A DNA stretch of 8,382 bases from Bacteroidetes bacterium 4572_112 (GTDB lineage Bacteria; Bacteroidota; Bacteroidia; Bacteroidales; UBA1556), in contig NIUZ01000186.1 of NCBI GenBank assembly GCA_002254285.1, positions 1 through 8,382 of the forward strand. Reading direction: 5' to 3'. The number at the start of each line of letters is the position of its first letter. The stretch's first letter is position 1. The position numbers and the translations under genes are program-made. This document shows positions 5,739 through 8,382 of the stretch, in pieces. Under the pieces are notes generated by a model. The model was not told the DNA's origin and did not search any database. It saw nothing but the letters and a program-made list of their open reading frames with translations.

Positions 5739-8014
5739 CTTATGTTCAAATTTTTACCAAAACTCCATTTTATTTTTGCTTGCTCAATAATATTTAGATT
5801 ATTAAAAAATAACAAAATAGCGAATAAGGTTCCGAATAAAATAAATAAATAAGAGAAAGGAGCTAGACGGCCTAACATTGGCTGTTTTTTTAAACTTAAC
5901 ACAAACACCACATTGTCACTAAGGTGGTAAGCTAAATGACTATAGTTTTTATTTTCCGAAAAACTAAAATCTTTCTCCGTATTAAATCTCTTTGGAAGGT
6001 GCTCGGGATAAGTATAGTCGCCATAATTTTCCACCCGATTATTATTCTCATACCTTGCAAGAGAATAATTAGCAATTTTGAAAAAAGGATCATACTCCTT
6101 TGCTCTGAGCACTCTTGTAAAACCCTTACGCTTAAGCTTAGAGTTTATTTCCATATATACCGTATACACAATATAACCATCATCACTCATGCTATAAAAA
6201 CGAAATACTCCCAAATAATTTACCTGTCCAGTTCCATAATCCAAACTATAAAGATTCTTATTATCGGTAAGTTTTCCAAAGCTTATTAAGTTCCTAAAAA
6301 AGAATGTATCACAATTTATTTCAATATTTTGCGGACGAATCATTAATTTCAAGTCCTTGGTACAAATGGTTGTTTGGAAATCGTATTTTCTAAAATGCTT
6401 ATGCGATTTGAAATACTTATTCTCAATAAATTCGGTAAGGCTATCGAAGTCCACATTCTGATTATCAAACATTTTTATCAGCCCAGTATCTTTATACATT
6501 TCTTTCGAAATTTCTGTAAAAAGGTACTCTGTTTTGGGGTCCTGATTTATTGATAATGATTGTATTATTGCTTTCCTATTTATACGCTCATTTTCCATAT
6601 TAAGCATATTGAACCAGAAGGCAATAAGCAGCGAAAACATCAATAAATATATGGTAACAATGGTAGCGCCACCAAGCTTTGTTTTAATATTTAGGAGTAT
6701 GGTATTAACAACACTTACTGCAAGATAGAATATTAGAATAGAGAAATCTATATTTCCAGAAACAAGCAACCACAATAACTCAATAATTACGAAAACTATT
6801 ATTGCAATAATTTGTTTCCTTAGGCTCAATTTGGATGCCAAGCTATTTGCCCTAACAAATAAGGAGATAAATATTGAAATACTTACACCCAATGCAACTA
6901 GACCAATAACAGCAATATACGATATATGCGAAATTCGTGATAAGTCGTAAGATATTGTAGAATTAAAAATTAGGTCAGATACAATTATTTTGATAAAATG
7001 CAGTATTATAGCAAATAATAGAACCGAGAACAAATAGAAAATAAAGCTCTTTTTGTTCCCAAGCTTTTCAAAAATGTTATTCTTAAGATAATTGCCTATT
7101 GCAAAAGCGATAAACAATATTGTGAGCAAATGAATATTTAATGCCCCAATACTATTAAAAGCTGCTGAGGCAAATGTGGTTGGTGAAAATAGTGGGCTGT
7201 CGATTAGTATTCGTGGTAATAAAGCATATTGCCATATATAATCGATTATAATAATGACCACTATTTTTGATATTAAACAGATGGCTTTATTTGAAAAATA
7301 TTTTGATATAATTTGTTGTGAAAATGCCACAAATAGCATAAATGACAGCACAAATAAGCCATAAATTAAACCATAAGTTTGTGGCGGAATTTGATCATTG
7401 GTTTTCCAAACAACACTAAAAAGAAACTCATCATTAGAATTGCTTATGGGCTCTCCTATTTGTTTATTATCAGATATTTCAACCTCTTTACTAATATCAA
7501 TATTGGGATTCAGCCCACTCTGCAAATACTCGTTACTAACTGCATAATAGCGATATATACGATAGGCAAAGCGACTTGTATAGCTTCCTGTAACAATGTC
7601 TTTAACCAAAAAATCGCCAATACTATTATGAACATAATATGTACGATTTCCATTTATGGGACTTTCGATAATAAAATCGTTATCGGTCCAGCTGATAATA
7701 CTATTACTAACTCCTTTATATAGAAAAACATGGATATGCTCTGTATTTGCATAGTTTATAAGTTCATCAGAAAAGTATGTTTGAGCACTATCTACAAAAG
7801 TAGAATCAATACCTTCAATTAGCTCATTATGGATATAATCCATCTCGTGCTCAACATCTAATAAATAAGATTGGAGTTTGTTGGTGGAATAATTGTTCCC
7901 CAAATCACCAGTTTGAAAACTAGACATCAACAAACTACCCATATAAAACACTATTGATAATAATGCTATGGTCCAAACAGATAAAAAAGGTTTAGTATTA
8001 TAATGTTTTGGCAT
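5633..8014 (-). CDS. Multi-span sensor kinase, N-terminal half (frame-separated, probably a broken gene)
   Basis: This 793-residue frame has a membrane span near 12-32, an extracytoplasmic region to about 210, a bundle of about eight spans between 213 and 471, a second extracytoplasmic region (about 480-715) and a span at about 718-738, then IEQAKIKWSFGK. This is the N-terminal architecture of the very large Bacteroidota sensor kinases whose C-terminal half resembles NtrY, and no kinase motif occurs here. After about residue 754-759 the frame leaves the family: the last 34-39 residues are the out-of-frame reading of DNA that in another frame encodes the start of the kinase sensor region. The intact gene would run 8014-4464, about 1,180 codons, or more if the missing segment is added. 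The ATG at 8014 has a TAAATTTG promoter box 43 nt upstream and a palindrome between the two. I read the two frames as one disrupted gene; alternatives are an assembly error or two separately translated proteins. Confidence 0.8.
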   Translation of the reverse strand: MPKHYNTKPFLSVWTIALLSIVFYMGSLLMSSFQTGDLGNNYSTNKLQSYLLDVEHEMDYIHNELIEGIDSTFVDSAQTYFSDELINYANTEHIHVFLYKGVSNSIISWTDNDFIIESPINGNRTYYVHNSIGDFLVKDIVTGSYTSRFAYRIYRYYAVSNEYLQSGLNPNIDISKEVEISDNKQIGEPISNSNDEFLFSVVWKTNDQIPPQTYGLIYGLFVLSFMLFVAFSQQIISKYFSNKAICLISKIVVIIIIDYIWQYALLPRILIDSPLFSPTTFASAAFNSIGALNIHLLTILFIAFAIGNYLKNNIFEKLGNKKSFIFYLFSVLLFAIILHFIKIIVSDLIFNSTISYDLSRISHISYIAVIGLVALGVSISIFISLFVRANSLASKLSLRKQIIAIIVFVIIELLWLLVSGNIDFSILIFYLAVSVVNTILLNIKTKLGGATIVTIYLLMFSLLIAFWFNMLNMENERINRKAIIQSLSINQDPKTEYLFTEISKEMYKDTGLIKMFDNQNVDFDSLTEFIENKYFKSHKHFRKYDFQTTICTKDLKLMIRPQNIEINCDTFFFRNLISFGKLTDNKNLYSLDYGTGQVNYLGVFRFYSMSDDGYIVYTVYMEINSKLKRKGFTRVLRAKEYDPFFKIANYSLARYENNNRVENYGDYTYPEHLPKRFNTEKDFSFSENKNYSHLAYHLSDNVVFVLSLKKQPMLGRLAPFSYLFILFGTLFAILLFFNNLNIIEQAKIKWSFGKNLNISWLLKMILPRLILIICNPYFRNLPRYSIPISISIS
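5738..5758 (-). other. Frame break and probable internal deletion in the sensor kinase gene
   Basis: The upstream frame reads GGT AAA AAT TTG AAC ATA AGT (G-K-N-L-N-I-S). The kinase frame reads, over the same bases, AAA TTT GAA CAT AAG TTG (K-F-E-H-K-L). Both fit what I remember of the family: SFGKxxxIS leads into a membrane span, while EHKL comes about 45-50 residues later, after that span. The 13 bases 5750-5738 may therefore be the product of two short direct repeats joined by a deletion of 3n+1 nt. One extra base in the A5 run would restore the frame but would not restore the missing span. Confidence 0.6.
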
Positions 8015-8035
8015 GTTTTGTCTGTGTTCTTTTTA

Positions 8036-8049
8036 TGAAAACGTTTTCT
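8036..8049. promoter_or_regulatory. Palindrome resembling a LacI/GalR-type operator
   Basis: TGAAAACGTTTTCT contains the perfect 12-bp palindrome GAAAACGTTTTC (8037-8048) centred on CG, the form typical of LacI/GalR-family operators. It also fits the degenerate Gram-positive cre consensus TGWAARCGYTWNCW. It sits just downstream of the -7 box at 8057-8064, over the expected start of the kinase transcript, where a bound repressor would block transcription. No regulator gene is seen here, and in A+T-rich DNA about two or more 12-bp palindromes are expected by chance in a window this size. Confidence 0.35.
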
Positions 8050-8056
8050 TATGATG

Positions 8057-8064
8057 CAAATTTA
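8057..8064 (-). promoter_or_regulatory. -7 promoter box of the kinase-GNAT-fmt unit
   Basis: TAAATTTG on the minus strand matches the Bacteroidota -7 element TAnnTTTG exactly, 42 nt before the ATG at 8014. The expected -33 TTG at the right distance (about 8084-8086) is absent; only a T4 run (8090-8087) lies near. Transcription should start around 8050. It is the only such box I found upstream of the kinase gene. Confidence 0.5.
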
Positions 8065-8194
8065 AGGTTTTATATGATGCCTATTGAAAAATAGTTTTTG
8101 GGGATGAATATACTTACAGTACATACCATTTTATTACACTCTATTTTATTCAAAAAATAATATGATATTTTATACATTATATTGAAATAATCCA

Positions 8195-8202
8195 TATATT
8201 TG
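8195..8202 (+). promoter_or_regulatory. -7 promoter box for the plus-strand gene at 8335
   Basis: TATATTTG matches TAnnTTTG exactly on the plus strand. No TTG lies at the usual 19-nt distance; a TTTT at 8168-8171 and a TTG at 8182-8184 are the nearest and both are misplaced. If used, it gives a leader of about 125 nt before the ATG at 8335, longer than needed. It may be a chance match in A+T-rich DNA. Confidence 0.35.
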
Positions 8203-8334
8203 AGCTCCTGTTAAATATTTATTTTAATACCGCTGAAACATCTATTCAAACTTAACTATTAATATTTAACACTTTTCAATAAATAAAAAAGATATAGGTA
8301 TTCCATGTAGAAACAACACTAACAATTACAAAAC

Positions 8335-8382
8335 ATGGGAAAGATTACTCACGATGCACAAAAATTTTTTGATTTAAGGGAT
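8335..8382 (+). CDS. N-terminus of an unidentified protein (3' end outside window)
   Basis: An ATG at 8335 opens a frame of 16 codons, MGKITHDAQKFFDLRD, that runs to the window edge without a stop. An in-frame TAA at 8320-8322 rules out a much earlier start. The A-rich stretch before the ATG (ACAAAAC) and the lack of a Shine-Dalgarno sequence are like the other starts here. The gene is divergent from the kinase gene. Sixteen residues are too few to name a family. Confidence 0.5.
   Translation, partial: MGKITHDAQKFFDLRD

Larger units (their letters stand above)
8015..8334. other. Divergent spacer with promoter candidates, no gene seen
   Basis: This 320-nt A+T-rich stretch separates the minus-strand kinase gene from the plus-strand gene at 8335. 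It holds the kinase promoter box and palindrome near its left end and a plus-strand TAnnTTTG box at 8195-8202. I see no tRNA, riboswitch-like structure, heptad array or convincing small coding region in it. A small CTATT-GAAA-AATAG hairpin (8081-8094) is probably incidental. Confidence 0.6.

Noticed and set aside
5748..5758. Programmed -1 frameshift site (GGT AAA AAT TTG) joining the two kinase halves
   Set aside because: The site lacks the X XXY YYZ form (T AAA AAT), I see no obvious pseudoknot or stem just downstream, and frameshifting would not restore the missing membrane span. Kept only as a minor alternative.
5936..6289. 117-codon plus-strand open frame inside the sensor kinase gene
   Set aside because: It is fully antisense to the extracytoplasmic region of the kinase N-terminal half, with no promoter or recognisable motif.
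7379..7723. 114-codon plus-strand open frame inside the sensor kinase gene
   Set aside because: Antisense to an intact coding frame of the expected family architecture; the sequence is Ile/Asn-rich as expected of a shadow frame.
8081..8094. CTATT-GAAA-AATAG hairpin followed by T5 on the plus strand
   Set aside because: A 5-bp, mostly A/T stem in a divergent spacer with no plus-strand gene ending before it; likely chance.
1..8382. CRISPR array, insertion sequence, tRNA or phage attachment site
   Set aside because: I saw no regularly spaced direct repeats of CRISPR length, no transposase-like protein, no terminal inverted repeats and no tRNA-like cloverleaf on either strand.

Overview
The window looks like chromosomal DNA of a low-G+C member of the Bacteroidota. 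The evidence is an A+T-rich composition, start codons with no recognisable Shine-Dalgarno sequence, promoter candidates of the Bacteroidota type (TTG, about 19 nt, TAnnTTTG) and a very large multi-membrane-span sensor kinase of a kind I know from that phylum. I cannot fix the order or genus.

Layout. Positions 1-1247 (+) carry the 3' part of a GT-C membrane glycosyltransferase of the ArnT/PMT type. It converges on a minus-strand block covering almost all the rest. Read in the direction of transcription, that block holds: a multi-span sensor gene (8014-5633); a histidine-kinase gene in another frame (to 4464); a GNAT acetyltransferase overlapping it by 8 nt (4471-4001); fmt, methionyl-tRNA formyltransferase (3948-3001); an HU-type DNA-binding protein with its own promoter and terminator (2786-2523); a TrmH-type tRNA ribose methyltransferase (2452-1763); and an AHSA1/SRPBCC-fold protein overlapping it by one base (1763-1383). 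A 320-nt divergent spacer follows, and the first 16 codons of an unidentified plus-strand gene begin at 8335.

How the genes relate. Kinase, GNAT and fmt are probably one transcription unit. HU is separate and strongly delimited. trmH and the SRPBCC gene are translationally coupled. Initiator-tRNA formylation (fmt) and tRNA methylation (trmH) are housekeeping translation functions.

Main points of interest. (1) The two kinase reading frames look like halves of one roughly 1,180-codon or longer gene. They meet at 5738-5758, where frame is lost and where a membrane span I expect from the family is absent; the same 13 bases fit the family in both frames, which suggests deletion between short direct repeats. 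(2) Two spacers are built of degenerate 7-bp tandem units in the same strand sense and with a similar GAA(T) start (1319-1374 and 3963-3997). (3) A 12-bp perfect palindrome resembling a LacI/GalR-type operator lies at the expected start of the kinase transcript (8036-8049). Apart from the kinase break, the window is ordinary core-genome DNA, and I see no convincing new multi-gene system.
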